Source of the DNA: Candidatus Latescibacterota bacterium
Lineage (GTDB): Bacteria; JAAXHH01
DNA: 64,000 bases
Direction of reading: 5' to 3'
Assembly: GCA_012270975.1 (NCBI GenBank)
Contig: JAAXHH010000141.1
Location: 987,958-1,051,957 of the forward strand
Shown: positions 36,635-45,993 of the stretch, in pieces
Layout: each line of letters starts with the position of its first letter
How positions within the stretch are numbered: position 1 is the first letter of the stretch
Notes under the pieces: model-generated
Database searches by the model: none
The model's input: only the letters and a program-made list of their open reading frames with translations
What the model was told of the DNA's origin: nothing
Position numbers and translations under genes: made by a program

Positions 36635-37942
36635 ATGCCCCAGTTACACTTCGGCACCGGCCGAACCGTCATCACGCCACCCACAGGGGTCGAACTCTGT
36701 GGATACGGTCCCTACATCGAGCGACAGGCGACGGCGGTCCACCAGGACCTCCACTCCACGGCGCTCGCGCTGTCGGACGGCGACGGAGTTTATGTCTGGG
36801 TGTCGAACGACCTGGTGTGGACGGACCGCTCCCTGGTCGACGAGACCCACCGCCTCGTCCGCGACCGGTACGGACTCGACCCGGCCCGCGTAATCATCAC
36901 CAACACCCATACCCACTCCGGTCCGGCCACCATGAAGACCGTGGCCTGGGGAAAATGGGACGAGGACTACACCTCGGGGTTGCCGGCGTTGTTCGCCGAT
37001 GCCCTCGGCGAGGCCGTGTCGAACCTTGCGCCGGGGCGGATCGGTTTCGGCAGGACACCTGTGCCTGATCTCTCGGTCAACCGGGTCGACGAGGGAGGGG
37101 AAGCCGACGCGCAAGCGCTGCTGATGCGTATCGACGATTCCAGCGGCCGGATGCGCGCCGCCGCGATCAATTTCGGCGCCCACCCCGTTACGCTCGGCGC
37201 CGACACCGTAATCTGCGGCGACTATCCTGCCGATGCCATCGGGAAGATGGAAGAAGAACGGCTGGGGCTCCGGGTACTGTTCTTCCAGGGCAGTTGCGGC
37301 GACCTCAACTGCCGGGGATTCGGCGAGGGCATGGATATGATGAAGGCGAACGGTTCTCTGCTGCGCGAACACGTCCTGCCGGCCCTGGATCATATCGAGA
37401 CGACCGCCGACGTGGAGTTGGACGGCAACACCTACGAAATCGCCCTGCCCACGGAAGTACCGGACCGGACCGGGCTTGAAGCGGAACTGGCCGAATACCG
37501 CGATCGTTTCGAGGCTTCGGACAACGAGGCGGACCCCGCAGACCTGCGCAAGCTACGCTTCGAGGTCGACTGGCGCGCGCAACGTCTCGAGCTCCTCGAC
37601 GGCCCCCATCCACAGAGGCTGGAGTTCCACGTTGCGTGGATGCGAATCAACGACGCCGTGCTGCTCGCCCATCCGCTGGAGTTGTTTCTGACCTACGGAA
37701 AACAGGTCCAGTCGGCATCCCCCTACCCGCACACCATGGTCATCGGGTATGCCAACGAGACCGTCGGCTACCTGGCGCGGCCCCAGGATTTCGACCAGGA
37801 AGGATTCGGCTGGTACGCCGCGGTGTTCGCGCCACGGATCTGCCGCCATCTGCCCTTCGAACCCGATGCAGGCGCCGTGTTCCGTGATCACCTCATCGCC
37901 CTGCTTCACCGAATCAGGCAACGGGAAATGGAATCCGCCTGA
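36635..37942 (+). CDS. Neutral-ceramidase-like (alkaline non-lysosomal N-terminal domain) protein
   Basis: 435 residues, no signal peptide. The N-terminus FGTGRTVITPPTGVELCGYG and the metal motif ITNTHTHSGPAT follow the neutral/alkaline ceramidase N-terminal domain; INFGAHPVTLG and FFQGSCGDLNCRG are also family-like. At 435 residues it has only the catalytic domain and lacks the C-terminal Ig-like domain of true ceramidases. In bacteria many such proteins are uncharacterised amidohydrolases, so the substrate may not be a sphingolipid. The start has only a weak ribosome binding site. Confidence 0.85.
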   Translation: MPQLHFGTGRTVITPPTGVELCGYGPYIERQATAVHQDLHSTALALSDGDGVYVWVSNDLVWTDRSLVDETHRLVRDRYGLDPARVIITNTHTHSGPATMKTVAWGKWDEDYTSGLPALFADALGEAVSNLAPGRIGFGRTPVPDLSVNRVDEGGEADAQALLMRIDDSSGRMRAAAINFGAHPVTLGADTVICGDYPADAIGKMEEERLGLRVLFFQGSCGDLNCRGFGEGMDMMKANGSLLREHVLPALDHIETTADVELDGNTYEIALPTEVPDRTGLEAELAEYRDRFEASDNEADPADLRKLRFEVDWRAQRLELLDGPHPQRLEFHVAWMRINDAVLLAHPLELFLTYGKQVQSASPYPHTMVIGYANETVGYLARPQDFDQEGFGWYAAVFAPRICRHLPFEPDAGAVFRDHLIALLHRIRQREMESA

Positions 37943-37959
37943 CCCGGTATCCAAATGGG

Positions 37960-38184
37960 TCAATTCGCCGGCTTATGTCGACCCGGTTTTGCGTGTTTGC
38001 GTGACCGTAACTGCCCAACGTGAGTATATGATCGCAACGTATGCAGCAGCGCACGTATCTCAGGCTTTTTCTCACGAATCATCGCCCGTATTTTCGGGAG
38101 ATCCCAACCGGTGTAAATGATAAAGATGATCATCCATATGCCTATCGCCTGAATGAGCAACGAAACTTCCATTATTTCGGTCAT
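37960..38184 (-). CDS. Small single-pass membrane protein
   Basis: 74 residues, ATG 38184 preceded by AGGAG and overlapping the stop of the upstream coiled-coil gene (ATGA). One TM (VSLLIQAIGIWMIIFIIYTGW, shown in part) is followed by a basic helix (IRAMIREKKPEIRALLHTL) and a highly basic tail. Function unknown. The overlap means it is co-translated with the coiled-coil membrane protein, suggesting a small membrane complex. Confidence 0.65.
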   Translation of the reverse strand: MTEIMEVSLLIQAIGIWMIIFIIYTGWDLPKIRAMIREKKPEIRALLHTLRSYTHVGQLRSRKHAKPGRHKPAN

Positions 38185-38663
38185 TGCGACTCCTGCAATC
38201 TGTTCGATGCGGAGGTACTCATGTAACCTTCCACCCGGCCCAGCCGGCCGTTCATGTCGTGAATCTCCTCACGTAGCGACTTGATCTCACCAAAGACGGC
38301 CATCCGATCGGCACGCATCTCCTCGCGTAAGGTGCTGAATCCAGCGTGCATCTCCTCACGAAGCGATTTGATCTCACCAAAGACCACCTCCCGATCGACA
38401 CGCATCTCCTCGCGTAAGGTGCTGAATCCCGCGTGCATCTCCTCACGAAGCGATTTGATCTCACCAAGGACATTCTCCCGGTCCTGTCTCATCTCTTCGC
38501 GAGCGGTCTCCCGGTCCGCGCGCATCTCTTCGCGTAGGGAGTTGACTTTCGTATCGATCTCCTCGCGCAGAGACTTCGTGATCCGTCCCGTTAAGGTTAC
38601 TATTCCGAGCAACAAGACCCCCGCCGCGCAAATTGCCTGGGTAACAACCATGAATTCCGCCAT
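38181..38663 (-). CDS. Membrane-anchored coiled-coil protein with 29-residue repeats
   Basis: 160 residues. An N-terminal TM (VTQAICAAGVLLLGIVTL) is followed by a long charged coiled coil built on the 29-residue repeat GEIKSLREEMHAGFSTLREE... which occurs 2-3 times, and ends with IHDMNGRLGRVEGYMSTS. The same tail (HDMNxRLGRVEG) closes the two small proteins at 48.3-48.8 kb, which links the loci. Function unknown. The helical shape and acidic-basic heptads suggest oligomerisation at the membrane. Confidence 0.75.
   Translation of the reverse strand: MAEFMVVTQAICAAGVLLLGIVTLTGRITKSLREEIDTKVNSLREEMRADRETAREEMRQDRENVLGEIKSLREEMHAGFSTLREEMRVDREVVFGEIKSLREEMHAGFSTLREEMRADRMAVFGEIKSLREEIHDMNGRLGRVEGYMSTSASNRLQESQ
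38274..38472. repeat. 87-bp tandem repeat in the coiled-coil gene
   Basis: Blocks containing CGTAAGGTGCTGAATCC recur at about 38327 and 38414, an 87-bp period in frame (29 codons). The high identity suggests recent copy-number change. Confidence 0.85.
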
Positions 38664-38994
38664 TTGTTTTTACAGTCCCCTTACCGTATCTCCAAACAGC
38701 CTGACACTACCCATTCATCAACGCATCCGTGCCGTCAGTTCATCGTTTCAATGTTACCGCGATGTCGTGTCAATGTCACCGTGCCGTCGTTGACATCTTT
38801 CAATAGAATGCTATCTTGCATTCAGCCGGCGGAAGTACCGTCCCGATCGCCCCACGCATGGTCATACAGTCGACGGGTACCCGGTATCGGTCACTACTCC
38901 TGGCCACCTGTGTTATTAAAGTAGTCGGCAGTTCCTGTATAATCTCGTATTCTAAAAACTTTTTTAGCTCACTCGACCCAAGAAAGGACCGGTC
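38664..38994. other. Intergenic region upstream of the phosphodiesterase gene
   Basis: About 330 bp between divergent genes. It holds a promoter candidate (38790-38817) and a perfect TATAAT at 38938-38943 without a good -35 box, 52 bp before ATG 38995. Otherwise I see nothing coding. Confidence 0.6.
38790..38817 (+). promoter_or_regulatory. Candidate promoter of the phosphodiesterase gene
   Basis: TTGACA (38790-38795), 16-nt spacer, TATCTT (38812-38817). A perfect TATAAT at 38938 is an alternative start point for the same gene. Confidence 0.5.
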
Positions 38995-40725
38995 ATGTCC
39001 ATCGCCGGATTCATCAGGACGGGCTTGATTCTGTCGCTGCTGTTGTTCATTCCGTCCGATTCCCATGGCACCGCCAGCCAACCCATGCACCAGGAAAGCG
39101 TCAGCCCGCAGTCTCAGGGCGCATCGACACCCGCGCCGACCGACCCGCCCCGGCTCGCGGTGCTGATCATCATAGACCAGTTCCGCCACGACTATCTGCA
39201 GCGGTTCGACGACCTCTTCGTGGAGGACGGATTCCGCCGGTTCATGGACCGCGGCGCGTGGATGCAGGACGCCCGTTTCACGCATGTGCACGCCTCCACT
39301 TCACCGGGCCACAGCGTGGTCACCTCCGGCACCTACGCCCACAAGACGGGGATGGTCAACAACGCGTGGTACAGCCGGTCAATGGGGGTGTTTCGGCCGT
39401 CGCTGGTGGATCCGGAAAGCCACATCCTCGGATTGTGGCCCACCGCGACCGGCCGCGCCTCCACGCGGGAACTGGTCGGTTCTTCCCTGGCGGACGAACT
39501 ACGCATGGCCACGCGCTACCGGGGCAAGGCCATCACGATATCACTCAAGGACTACAGCGCCATGATCACCGCCGGGAAACTGGGCGCGCCGTACTGGTTC
39601 GAAGCGTCCCTGGGCAGGATCACGTCGAGCAGCTACTTCATGGACGACCTGCCCGACTGGGTCAAACGCTTCAACGACCGGAAAATCCCGGACCAGTCCT
39701 TCGGCCGAAAATGGGAACGCCTGCTGCCAGAGGAACTGTACCTTGAACGGGCGGGGAAAGACATCCGCGAGGGCGAGGAGGACAACCGGAACAGCGGGAT
39801 CGTATTTCCGCACGTGACGAAAGGCGGCCTGGAGGAACCGGGCCCCCGGTACTGGAACGCCTTCAAGCACACGCCCTGGTCCACGGACTACCAGCTGGAA
39901 TTCGCCCGGCAGGCGATCATCGAGGAAGAACTGGGGCAGGACGACATCCCGGACGTCCTGGTCATCTGTCTTTCCGCCAATGACTACATCGGCCACGATT
40001 TCGGCCCCTTCAGCCAGGAATCCATGGACGCCACGCTGCGCACGGACCGGCAGCTGGCGGACTTCTTCGCCTTCCTCGACGAACGGGTCGGACGCGACCA
40101 CACCCTCCTGGCCCTGACGGCCGACCACGGCGCCATGGAACTGCCGGAACAGTTGGCGCTCCGGGGCCTGGAGGCCGGACGGGTTGGTCCCGAGCCGCTG
40201 ACGGCTTTGATAGAGGAGGCCCTGGACGGGCTGCACGGGGAAGACGACTGGGTCCTGCACGTGGCGGAATCGGGCGTATACCTGAACTGGGAGGCCATCG
40301 ACAGCCGCGGCCTGAGCCGGGCCGAGGTGGAAGAGACGGCGGCCGCCGCCGTCGTGACCCATCCGGGCGTAATGCGGGCTTTTACGCGCCACCGCATCGA
40401 ACGAAAACTGTTGCCGGAATCAAACCTCACGAAGACGGTCTATCACAGCTTCCATTCCGAAAACAGCGGCGACATCATGCTCGTCGCCACGCCCTTCTAC
40501 CTGCTGCTGGGCGAGTACGGGTCGGCCACAGTGGGCACTTCCCACGGATGGCCCCACGACTACGATACGCACATTCCAATCATGTTCCACGGTCCGTGGA
40601 TCGCGCCCGGCCACTACCGGCACTCCATCGACGCGGCGGATATCACGCCGACGATCTGCAATCTGCTGCGGATCACCCTGCCGTCGAACCGCGACGGGCG
40701 CATACTGGGCGAGATCATCAGGTAG
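38995..40725 (+). CDS. Alkaline-phosphatase-superfamily protein (PafA/phosphodiesterase type), exported
   Basis: 576 residues, ATG preceded by AAAGGA; signal peptide FIRTGLILSLLLFIPSDSHG. Superfamily metal motifs: LIIIDQFRHDYLQRF, nucleophile Thr in HASTSPGHSVVTSGTYAHKTG, LSANDYIGHDFGPFS, LTADHGAMELP and GTSHGWPHDYDTHIPIMF. This arrangement matches PafA-like phosphatases and NPP-type phosphodiesterases, acting in the periplasm on phosphate esters. Residues after STSPGH (NNAWY) suggest the PafA side. Possibly part of phosphorus acquisition with the PhoX-like protein. Confidence 0.9.
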   Translation: MSIAGFIRTGLILSLLLFIPSDSHGTASQPMHQESVSPQSQGASTPAPTDPPRLAVLIIIDQFRHDYLQRFDDLFVEDGFRRFMDRGAWMQDARFTHVHASTSPGHSVVTSGTYAHKTGMVNNAWYSRSMGVFRPSLVDPESHILGLWPTATGRASTRELVGSSLADELRMATRYRGKAITISLKDYSAMITAGKLGAPYWFEASLGRITSSSYFMDDLPDWVKRFNDRKIPDQSFGRKWERLLPEELYLERAGKDIREGEEDNRNSGIVFPHVTKGGLEEPGPRYWNAFKHTPWSTDYQLEFARQAIIEEELGQDDIPDVLVICLSANDYIGHDFGPFSQESMDATLRTDRQLADFFAFLDERVGRDHTLLALTADHGAMELPEQLALRGLEAGRVGPEPLTALIEEALDGLHGEDDWVLHVAESGVYLNWEAIDSRGLSRAEVEETAAAAVVTHPGVMRAFTRHRIERKLLPESNLTKTVYHSFHSENSGDIMLVATPFYLLLGEYGSATVGTSHGWPHDYDTHIPIMFHGPWIAPGHYRHSIDAADITPTICNLLRITLPSNRDGRILGEIIR

Positions 40726-40794
40726 GCGGGGCGGCGATCGAAGAGATGCGACGAGAGAAGACGCGCCGGAGACGCGAGGCGGCGCGCCGAAAAT

Positions 40795-41628
40795 TCAGTA
40801 CACTTCGGGGATGAACCGCTGGTCGTCCATGGGCGGACGGACGTAGCCGGAGTCGGTATCGCGGTCCGGCAGTGCGATTTCCGCGGTGGGGGGATCGCGG
40901 TCGTAGGGAAAGAGGCTCAGCAGGTGGGTGATGCAGTTGAGGCGCGCGCGGCGCTTGCTGTCCGACGGCACGACGTACCACGGCGCCTGCTTGATGTCGG
41001 TGTAGTTCATCATCTCATCCTTCGCATGTGAATACTCGTCCCACTTCATGTAGGACTGCCGGTCCATATCGCTGAACTTCCAGCTTTTCAGGGGATCCTT
41101 GATCCGGTTCTTGAACCGCCGTTCCTGTTCCTTCGCGCTCACCGAGAACCAGTACTTGATCAGCCTGATGTCGGACCGGACCAGCATGCGCTCGAACTCG
41201 GGGCAGGTCCGGAGGAACTCCCGGTACTCCTCTTCCGTGCAGAACCCCATCACCCGGTCGACGCCCGCGCGGTTGTACCAGCTCCGGTCGAATAGGACGA
41301 TCTCGCCGGCCGAAGGCAGGTGCGCGACGTACCGCTGGAAGTACCACTGCGACTGTTCCCGGTCCGTCGGCTTGGCCAGGGCGGCCACGCGGCAGACACG
41401 GGGATTGAGCCGCGCGGTGATTCGGGATATGGTGCCGCCCTTGCCGGCCGCGTCGCGGCCCTCGAAGATCACCACCAGCTTCTTGCCCTGGTCGACCACC
41501 CACTCCTGAAGCTTCGACAACTCGACCTGAAGCCGCGCCAGTTCCTTTTCGTAGTGTTTCTGGCTCAGCTTTTTCTTTTTCGTTTTCTTCTCCTGGGTCT
41601 CAGGATGATTCCCGTCGATTTTAGTCAC
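40795..41628 (-). CDS. ppk2: Polyphosphate kinase 2 (PPK2)
   Basis: 277 residues from GTG 41628 with GGGAGGAA upstream. P-loop FEGRDAAGKGGTISRI (Lys63), lid region ALAKPTDREQSQWYFQRY and Walker B VLFDRSWYNRAGVDRVMGF define the family. The length and single domain fit class I PPK2, which makes NTPs from NDPs and polyphosphate. The N-terminus has a lysine run (KKTKKKK). Monocistronic, convergent with the phosphodiesterase gene. Confidence 0.95.
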   Translation of the reverse strand: MTKIDGNHPETQEKKTKKKKLSQKHYEKELARLQVELSKLQEWVVDQGKKLVVIFEGRDAAGKGGTISRITARLNPRVCRVAALAKPTDREQSQWYFQRYVAHLPSAGEIVLFDRSWYNRAGVDRVMGFCTEEEYREFLRTCPEFERMLVRSDIRLIKYWFSVSAKEQERRFKNRIKDPLKSWKFSDMDRQSYMKWDEYSHAKDEMMNYTDIKQAPWYVVPSDSKRRARLNCITHLLSLFPYDRDPPTAEIALPDRDTDSGYVRPPMDDQRFIPEVY

Positions 41629-41701
41629 GCACGTTCCTCCCGTACCGCGACAGGCCTCCCGGCTCGCGGCAGGTCCCCCGGCCCAAACGCACCGGGTCTC
41701 C

Positions 41702-42883
41702 TCAGCTTCCGCTTATCGTGAACCGCACGCCCATCCGGTCGAGCTCGTCGATCATCGTATCGAAACCGTCCCCGTAAATCGCCTGCTCGGGGGTAACGAA
41801 GGGCTGGCCGGGGTGGGGCAGGTCTCCCCGGGCCGTCATCCGCGCGCCAATGGCCGCGGTGAAAGCCGTGGTCCTCGCCATGGAGGTAAATCCCGTCTCT
41901 TCGTCGTACCGGTCGATCATCTCGGCCGTACGCGTGGCGGGCCGGCCGTCCTTCTCGCCGATCGCGGTGACGCGGAACGTCGTGATGTCCCGGTCCTCCG
42001 GGGTCATTTTCACCCGGGGAAAGAGCACGGCGTCCACCACGTGCTTGGGGATCACGCTGACGCCGTCCACGTCCACCGGCTCCTCGCTCAGCAGGCCCAG
42101 TTCACGCAGCACGGTCACCTTGTTGGAATACCCCGGCCAGCGGACGGTCTTCTGCGTGCCGGTGTGCAGATCTTTCAATACTTCCAACTCGAGGAGCCAG
42201 GGGAAGAACCCCTCGTGCCAGGCTTCGCAGTCCCCCACACCGCTGAAGGAAACCGGTTCCGGGTCGGAGTAGCGGGGGACGTCCACGAGACGCCCGTCTT
42301 GCACCATCCGGGCCGTGGATTCACGGAGGGGCAGGCGCTTGCCGCCGAAGACGATCTTGTACCCCAGGGGCGGTTCGGGCCGCGTCGGAATGCCTCCGCA
42401 CTGGATGTGCAGTTCGTCCGTCCGGTCGAGCTGTTCCGCCAGGCGTCGTGCCAGGATCTCGGTCAATCCAGGCTCCAGCCCGCAACCCAGGATGACGAAG
42501 CCCTGGGAACCGGCAAAGCGCGACTTCATGGCGTCGAGATCCTCCCGGGGCATGCCGGCAAGGTCCAGGCGAGTAAGGTCCATGTACGGCATGCCCGCTT
42601 CGAGGGCGAGCGGAAAAGCCGCCATGCTCGCGTCCCTCGGCAGGGCCGCCACGCCCGCCGCGTGATCCTTCATCACGGCGATGGTCTCCGCCCGGTCGTT
42701 CATGTCCAGCCTGCGGTACGCGACCTTGTCCGCTCCCGGCTTGTCCCGCAGCGTTTCGCGGCAGGTCCCGAGTTGGTCATCGCTGAGATCGCAGACGGTC
42801 ACCCCTTCCACCGCTTCGTCCACCATGGCGTTGTACGCCGCCGCGGGTCCCATCAGGCCGCTGCCGATCACCAGAATACGCAC
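41702..42883 (-). CDS. Saccharopine dehydrogenase-like oxidoreductase
   Basis: 393 residues from GTG 42883 with GGAGG six bases upstream; a longer form to 42928 lacks this signal. Rossmann motif RILVIGSGLMGPAAAYNAM, then DASMAAFPLALEAGMPYMDL, GCGLEPGLTEILARRLAE and YSNKVTVLRELGLL, the pattern of saccharopine dehydrogenase family proteins including lysine-6-dehydrogenase-like enzymes. It lacks a fused lysine-ketoglutarate reductase domain. It probably makes or cleaves a saccharopine-type or related imino acid. Confidence 0.87.
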   Translation of the reverse strand: MRILVIGSGLMGPAAAYNAMVDEAVEGVTVCDLSDDQLGTCRETLRDKPGADKVAYRRLDMNDRAETIAVMKDHAAGVAALPRDASMAAFPLALEAGMPYMDLTRLDLAGMPREDLDAMKSRFAGSQGFVILGCGLEPGLTEILARRLAEQLDRTDELHIQCGGIPTRPEPPLGYKIVFGGKRLPLRESTARMVQDGRLVDVPRYSDPEPVSFSGVGDCEAWHEGFFPWLLELEVLKDLHTGTQKTVRWPGYSNKVTVLRELGLLSEEPVDVDGVSVIPKHVVDAVLFPRVKMTPEDRDITTFRVTAIGEKDGRPATRTAEMIDRYDEETGFTSMARTTAFTAAIGARMTARGDLPHPGQPFVTPEQAIYGDGFDTMIDELDRMGVRFTISGS

Positions 42884-42902
42884 GGGTGCCTCCGTATGGA
42901 TC

Positions 42903-42956
42903 AACCTGTCGGAACACAGGCTAGTCAAAGGCTAGTCTAACCTGTCGGAACGCAGG
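42903..42956. repeat. Direct repeat of 18 bp, 36 bp apart
   Basis: AACCTGTCGGAACACAGG (42903-42920) recurs with one mismatch at 42939-42956; CTAGTC between them is also duplicated. It lies just upstream of the dehydrogenase start and could be an operator or a decayed tandem duplication. Confidence 0.75.
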
Positions 42957-43136
42957 CATATTGCATGTTGTGGTAGTGACAGAGTTCGGAAGCCAGCACC
43001 ATAATTAGCACGTTGGAAGGGGATCGCGTCAAGGCCAATCTGGCCGGGACGCCTTCGGTTTCGGTCGCAGCACCGGCCCCGGGAGCGTGGCTGCGGGCGG
43101 GTCCATAGACAGCCGGGACGCCGCATTGGATTAACC

Positions 43137-43165
43137 TTGATCCGGGCCCCCGGCGCCTGTATCTT
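43137..43165 (+). promoter_or_regulatory. Promoter of the M14 peptidase gene
   Basis: TTGATC (43137-43142), 17-nt spacer, TATCTT (43160-43165), leader of about 55 nt. Confidence 0.5.
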
Positions 43166-43226
43166 GGCGCTTACGTTTTCCTCCAAATGCCCATTATATC
43201 CGAGCCTAACACCAAGTCAGGAACAG

Positions 43227-45902
43227 ATGATGAACCGAGTCCTATTGCTGCCTGTTCTGGTCGCCCTGGTCCTTGTCCCCGGAACCGTCCGGGCGCAGGA
43301 CCTCCCTTTCGCCATGGAGGCCCGCGTACCCGGCGTCGACGCATACGATCCGGCCATCCCCCGTCCCGAATCGGTCATCGGCCACGTGGTGGGCGACGCG
43401 CACACGCGGTCCCACCTGGTGGCCGCCTACTACCGGGCGGTGGCCGATGCCTCGGACCGCGTCGTGGTGAACCGCCACGGCGCCACCTACGAGGGACGCC
43501 ATCTGCTCCACGCCGTCGTGACGTCGCCGGCCAACCATGCACGGCTGGAACAGATCCGGATGGCCAACCACCGGCTGTCCGACGCGCCCGGCGAGGTGTC
43601 CGGCGCCATGATCGAGACCATGCCCGTCGTCGTCCACATGGGCTACGGCGTGCACGGCAACGAGGCCAGCGGTCCCGAGGCGGCCATGCTGGTGCTCTAC
43701 CACCTGGCAGCGGGCAGCGGACCGGCCGTGGACGGCCTGCTGGACCGCGCCGTGATCATTATGGACCCAAACTACAACCCGGACGGGCGGGACCGTTTCG
43801 TCAACTGGGCCAACGCCAACCGGGGCCGGGTCGCCACGCGGGACGGCCAGGACCGGGAGCACGTGGAACCGTGGCCGGGCGGGCGGACCAACCACTACTG
43901 GTTCGACCTGAACCGGGACTGGCTCGTGGCGCAGCACCCTTCATCGAAAGGCCGGGTGGGCCTGTTCCACCACTGGCGCACCCAGGTGCTGACCGACTTC
44001 CACGAGATGGGCAGCAACGCCACCTATTTCTTCCAGCCCGGCATCCCGAGCCGGAACAACCCGAACACGCCGGAGCGGACGTTCGAACTGACGGCGGCGC
44101 TCGCGAAGCACCACGCCGAGTGGCTCGACCGCCACGGTGCGCTATACTACTCCCGGGAGACCTTCGACGACTTCTTCTACGGCAAGGGCTCCACCTTCCC
44201 GGACGTGAACGGCGCCATCGGCATCCTCTTCGAGCAGGCCTCGTCCCGGGCGCTGGAGCGGGAGACGAACGACGGGGTCTTGACCTACCCCTTCACGATC
44301 CGCAACCAGTTCGCCACCTCCATGTCGACCCTGGCCGGCAGCCTGGCCCTGCGGACGGAGTTGCTCACCCACCAGCGTGATTTCTACGCCTCGGCGGCCG
44401 AGGCGGCGCGGCGCAACCCCGTCAAGGCCTATGTCCTCGATCTCGGAGGAACGCGCACGCGCACGCAGGCCCTCCTGCAGATGCTTTTGCGCCATCGCAT
44501 CCGCGTTTACAAACTCGCGCGTGACGTGCAGGCCGAGGTGGCTGCGGGGACCGAGCGGACCGCGGGTTCCGGCGAACGTACCTTCCGCGCCGGCGAGGCG
44601 GTCGTCATTCCTATGAACCAGCCGCAGACGCGGCTGATCAAGGCCTCGATGGAGCGGGTCACCACCTTCACGGACTCGCTTTTCTACGACGTCTCGGCCT
44701 GGACTCTGCTCCTGGCCATGGGCGTTCCGAGCGGTGAACTGCGCAGGTACTCCGACGACCTGGCCGGTGCGGAAATCACGGCAGCCGACTTCGACGGAGG
44801 CCAACTGATCGGCGGTCACGGATCTTACGCCTACCTGATGGAATGGGACCGCTACTTCGCGCCGCGCGCGCTCTACAAGATACTGGACGCGGGCCTCCGG
44901 CCCCGGCTGGCCAGGCAACCCTTTACAGTGGCCGCGGACGGACCGGACGACCTGAGCGGACCGGACGGATCCGGCGGTACAGTCGGAACGGGCGGACCGG
45001 GCAGTACGGAACGGACCTTCGACCGGGGCACGATCATCATCCCCGTCGCCCAGCGCGACGCCGCGTCCACCGTGACCGCCGCGCAGGTGCGGGCGTTGAT
45101 CGATCGGATCGTGGCGGAAGACCACGTAATCGTTCACGGCACCGACACGGGCCTGACGCCCTCGGGCGGCGACCTGGGCGGCCCGACCTCCCCGGTGCTG
45201 GTCAAACCGGAGATCGCGCTGCTCTCCGGACCCGGCACCCGGGCCTATGAGGTCGGGGAGACCTGGCACCTGCTGAACGAGCGGTTCGGCATTCCCGTCT
45301 CCCTGGTCGACGCCGACGGATTCGCTGAACTGGACCTGGACCGTTACACGACCCTGGTCATGGCCATGGGCAGTTACGACCTGGATACGGAAGACGTGAA
45401 CCGGCTCAAGTGGTGGGTACGGGAAGGGGGCACGCTCATCGCCTGGAAGAACGCCGCCAGGTGGCTCATCGGGAAGGAAGTGATCGACGAAAGCCTGAGA
45501 TCCGCCCGGCCCGATACCGTCGATATCCCCTACGAACTGGTATCGTCCACGCGGGGCGCGCAGCGTATCGGCGGCGCCATCTTCGCGGCGGCGCTGGACG
45601 CCACCCATCCGCTCGCCTTCGGTTACGGCGGCGAAACGCCCCTGTTCCGAAACCACGAGATCTTCTTCGAACCGTCCGCGACCCCCGGGGCCACGGTGGC
45701 CCGATACACGTCGTCGCCGCTGCTGAGCGGCTACATCTCGCCGAAGCGTCACGCCGAACTGGCCAATACGGCCGCGCTCATCGCCCGCAGGCAGGGGAGC
45801 GGCGCCGTCGTGCTCTTTGCCGACAACCCCAACTTCCGGGCCTTCTGGTACGGCACGAACGGCCTGTTCCTCAACGCGGTCTTCTTCGGCGGGGCGTTCT
45901 AG
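43227..45902 (+). CDS. Exported M14-family zinc carboxypeptidase-like protein
   Basis: 891 residues from ATG 43227 (AGGAA upstream); signal peptide RVLLLPVLVALVLVPGTVRAQ. The M14 domain shows the zinc motif HGNEASGPEAAM, IIMDPNYNPDGRDRF, LNRDWLVAQHP and FHEMGSNATYFFQPG, then a likely catalytic region FEQASSRALERET. About 450 C-terminal residues hold a glutamine-amidotransferase-like fold (LVMAMGSYDLDTEDVNRLKWW). This two-part architecture is common in FCB-group secreted peptidases. An acidic Gly-rich linker (DGPDDLSGPDGSGG) marks a low-complexity insert near residue 580. Confidence 0.9.
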   Translation: MMNRVLLLPVLVALVLVPGTVRAQDLPFAMEARVPGVDAYDPAIPRPESVIGHVVGDAHTRSHLVAAYYRAVADASDRVVVNRHGATYEGRHLLHAVVTSPANHARLEQIRMANHRLSDAPGEVSGAMIETMPVVVHMGYGVHGNEASGPEAAMLVLYHLAAGSGPAVDGLLDRAVIIMDPNYNPDGRDRFVNWANANRGRVATRDGQDREHVEPWPGGRTNHYWFDLNRDWLVAQHPSSKGRVGLFHHWRTQVLTDFHEMGSNATYFFQPGIPSRNNPNTPERTFELTAALAKHHAEWLDRHGALYYSRETFDDFFYGKGSTFPDVNGAIGILFEQASSRALERETNDGVLTYPFTIRNQFATSMSTLAGSLALRTELLTHQRDFYASAAEAARRNPVKAYVLDLGGTRTRTQALLQMLLRHRIRVYKLARDVQAEVAAGTERTAGSGERTFRAGEAVVIPMNQPQTRLIKASMERVTTFTDSLFYDVSAWTLLLAMGVPSGELRRYSDDLAGAEITAADFDGGQLIGGHGSYAYLMEWDRYFAPRALYKILDAGLRPRLARQPFTVAADGPDDLSGPDGSGGTVGTGGPGSTERTFDRGTIIIPVAQRDAASTVTAAQVRALIDRIVAEDHVIVHGTDTGLTPSGGDLGGPTSPVLVKPEIALLSGPGTRAYEVGETWHLLNERFGIPVSLVDADGFAELDLDRYTTLVMAMGSYDLDTEDVNRLKWWVREGGTLIAWKNAARWLIGKEVIDESLRSARPDTVDIPYELVSSTRGAQRIGGAIFAAALDATHPLAFGYGGETPLFRNHEIFFEPSATPGATVARYTSSPLLSGYISPKRHAELANTAALIARRQGSGAVVLFADNPNFRAFWYGTNGLFLNAVFFGGAF

Positions 45903-45993
45903 GGGTGTTCCAGAAGCGTTCCAGTATGCGTTTCGCATCAAGGTTTGAACCGCGCGTACTTCCCGCGTACTTCCTCACCATGGGAAAACTACC

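Larger units (their letters stand above)
42884..43226. other. Divergent intergenic region with 36-bp-period repeat
   Basis: About 340 bp between the saccharopine dehydrogenase-like gene and the M14 peptidase gene. It contains the direct repeat at 42903-42956 and a peptidase promoter at 43137-43165. No gene seen. Confidence 0.6.

Noticed and set aside
36601..37068. Plus-strand frame overlapping the ceramidase-like gene start
   Set aside because: Shadow of the real gene in another frame, Arg-rich, no ribosome binding site.
43187..44380. Long plus-strand frame inside the M14 peptidase gene
   Set aside because: It overlaps the peptidase in another frame, is Arg/Gly-rich from GC bias and lacks a ribosome binding site.
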